Positions 63,414 to 64,000 of a DNA stretch of 64,000 bases are shown piece after piece (within the stretch, counting starts at the first letter, position 1; each line of letters opens with the position of its first letter). The stretch is from Symbiodinium sp. CCMP2592 (Eukaryota > Sar > Dinophyceae > Suessiales > Symbiodiniaceae), in NCBI GenBank assembly GCA_905221615.1, contig CAJNDT010005913.1, positions 2,046,001 to 2,110,000 of the forward strand. Direction: 5' to 3'. A model generated the notes under the pieces. It was not told where the DNA came from. It did not search any database and saw only the letters and a program-made list of their open reading frames with translations. A program made the translations under genes and the position numbers.

Positions 63414-63866
63414 CCGACCAAGCGCCGATCCGTGATTGCTCGAAAGCAGGACACGCATCAGTTCATGTTCGGATCGACAATGGCCGCCCTCCTCTGCCGA
63501 GGGATCAGGACGACCAACTGTCTCGTAGGCACGAGACAGCATCGTTCAGACGCATAAATGAGATTACTCGTTCGTATTCTCAATACAGTCTACATCCGGG
63601 TACTGAACCCGAAGTATCTGTATCTGCTCGTCGTCATTCGGTTGTCAAAGATGCTGGGAAGTCGAAGACCAGCTTCGTTTCCCGTCGCTCCTCTTCAATG
63701 AGTCGCGGGGAGATACTAGGTCTCACATTTCGTGGATCAAATTTGGAGGGCGACAATTCTGCAATTGAGATCACAATTCTTTAGAATTGATCCCGCTGGT
63801 TGGTGCTGAATGTGCGCCTTGGGGATCTTTGGAGAGTTCGGCGAGGCGTGAGAAGATCCGGGTCCA
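63414..63866 (-). promoter_or_regulatory. Leader and promoter region of the 23S-5S unit
   Basis: About 450 bp with no 16S sequence. A possible promoter on the minus strand is TTGCAG (about 63757-63762) with TTTGAT 17 bases downstream. The stretch 63480-63700 is the likely transcribed leader. A terminator at 63867-63890 seals it from whatever lies to the right. Confidence 0.5.
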
Positions 63867-63890
63867 TAAAAAACCCCGCTGGGAGCGGGG
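63867..63890 (-). terminator. Terminator of a transcript entering from the right
   Basis: On the minus strand CCCCGCT/AGCGGGG with a three-base loop is followed by TTTTTTA. It ends transcription before the rRNA leader, so the 23S-5S unit is transcribed independently and no 16S lies directly upstream. Confidence 0.75.
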
Positions 63891-63927
63891 GAAATGGGTC
63901 TGGCTGAGGAGGTGAGCAAGTCTGGGA

Positions 63928-64000
63928 TCAAGGCTCGATCGGGAGGAAGAGATCCGCGGCTGGGGATCTGGCGGGCTGACCGGTCGGGCGGAGGCTCGAT
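63928..64000 (-). CDS. Possible C-terminal end of a gene cut by the right edge
   Basis: A minus-strand frame enters from the right edge and stops at 63928, ending A-A-D-L-F-L-P-I-E-P. It is about 40 bp before the terminator at 63867-63890, which fits a real gene end. Only 24 codons are visible, so it is not identifiable. Confidence 0.3.
   Translation of the reverse strand, partial: SSLRPTGQPARSPAADLFLPIEP

Noticed and set aside
63737-63931. A 64-codon minus-strand open frame beside the rRNA leader
   Set aside because: It runs through the terminator at 63867-63890 and has no coding character.
1-64000. CRISPR arrays, insertion sequences and tRNA genes
   Set aside because: I looked for regularly spaced repeats, transposase motifs and tRNA T-loop sequences in the gaps and found none. 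A tRNA finder could still reveal one I missed.

Overview
This 64 kb window looks like chromosome from a planctomycete, probably class Phycisphaerae. The reasons are: four exported proteins with PEP-CTERM-like tails ending in RRRR or KRRR; a MoxR/DUF58/BatA-type operon rich in lipoproteins; a broken gene starting like the Hc1 (histone H1-like) family; and a 23S-5S rRNA unit with no 16S directly upstream. I see no prophage, transposase, CRISPR array or tRNA gene.

The strongest large-scale signal is a base-composition switch. Left of about 34.4 kb the + strand is C-rich, and right of about 35.4 kb it is G-rich, whichever way the genes point. A switch from C-rich to G-rich is what a replication origin leaves behind. 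A perfect 16-bp palindrome of parS type (TGTTCCACGTGGAACA) lies at 35654-35669, next to the switch. No dnaA, dnaN, parA or parB is present, and I found no cluster of DnaA boxes. If the origin is here, the right-arm 23S-5S unit is transcribed head-on to replication, which is unusual.

Layout. 1-1.1 kb: end-cut exported protein. 1.2-1.9: iodotyrosine deiodinase-like flavoprotein. 1.9-2.8: atpG standing alone. 3.2-15.5: leftward operon with an FbpB-like permease, beta-propeller lipoprotein, large VWA membrane protein, MoxR ATPase, two small lipoproteins, DUF58, an AT-richer lipoprotein, a BatA-type VWA protein and a PhnP-like hydrolase. 15.7-17.6: accB-accC. 17.6-22.2: PEP-CTERM-like proteins, including a trypsin-like protease, and a DegT aminotransferase. 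22.2-26.0: an N-terminally short manA followed by about 2.5 kb of broken genes. 26.0-28.1: GGDEF protein and partner. 28.2-34.0: murG, ftsW, rimO and an AtoE-like transporter.

34.1-36.6: rarD, a Dabb-domain lipoprotein, parS and small envelope proteins. 36.6-38.5: glyA and a pentapeptide-repeat-like protein. 38.6-45.2: a large exported repeat protein, a predicted exported methyltransferase, a metallophosphoesterase, a Ser/Thr kinase and a PGRP-like amidase fold, with a strongly folded intergenic stretch at 43.7-44.0. 45.2-49.1: a candidate structured RNA, trmL, two TlpA-like thioredoxins and a SpoU methyltransferase. 49.2-53.6: rightward operon uppP-serA-tsaE-exbB-exbD-exbD. 53.7-60.3: a PEP-CTERM-like protein, a Fur-family regulator lacking usual metal ligands, a membrane flippase-like protein, nadE and several small or unknown genes. 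60.3-63.4: 5S and 23S rRNA on the minus strand, then the rRNA leader and the end of a further minus-strand transcript.

Genes for envelope building dominate: murG, ftsW, uppP, ExbB/D, BatA/MoxR, lipoproteins and exported tails. Core metabolism is represented by accBC, serA, glyA, nadE and atpG.
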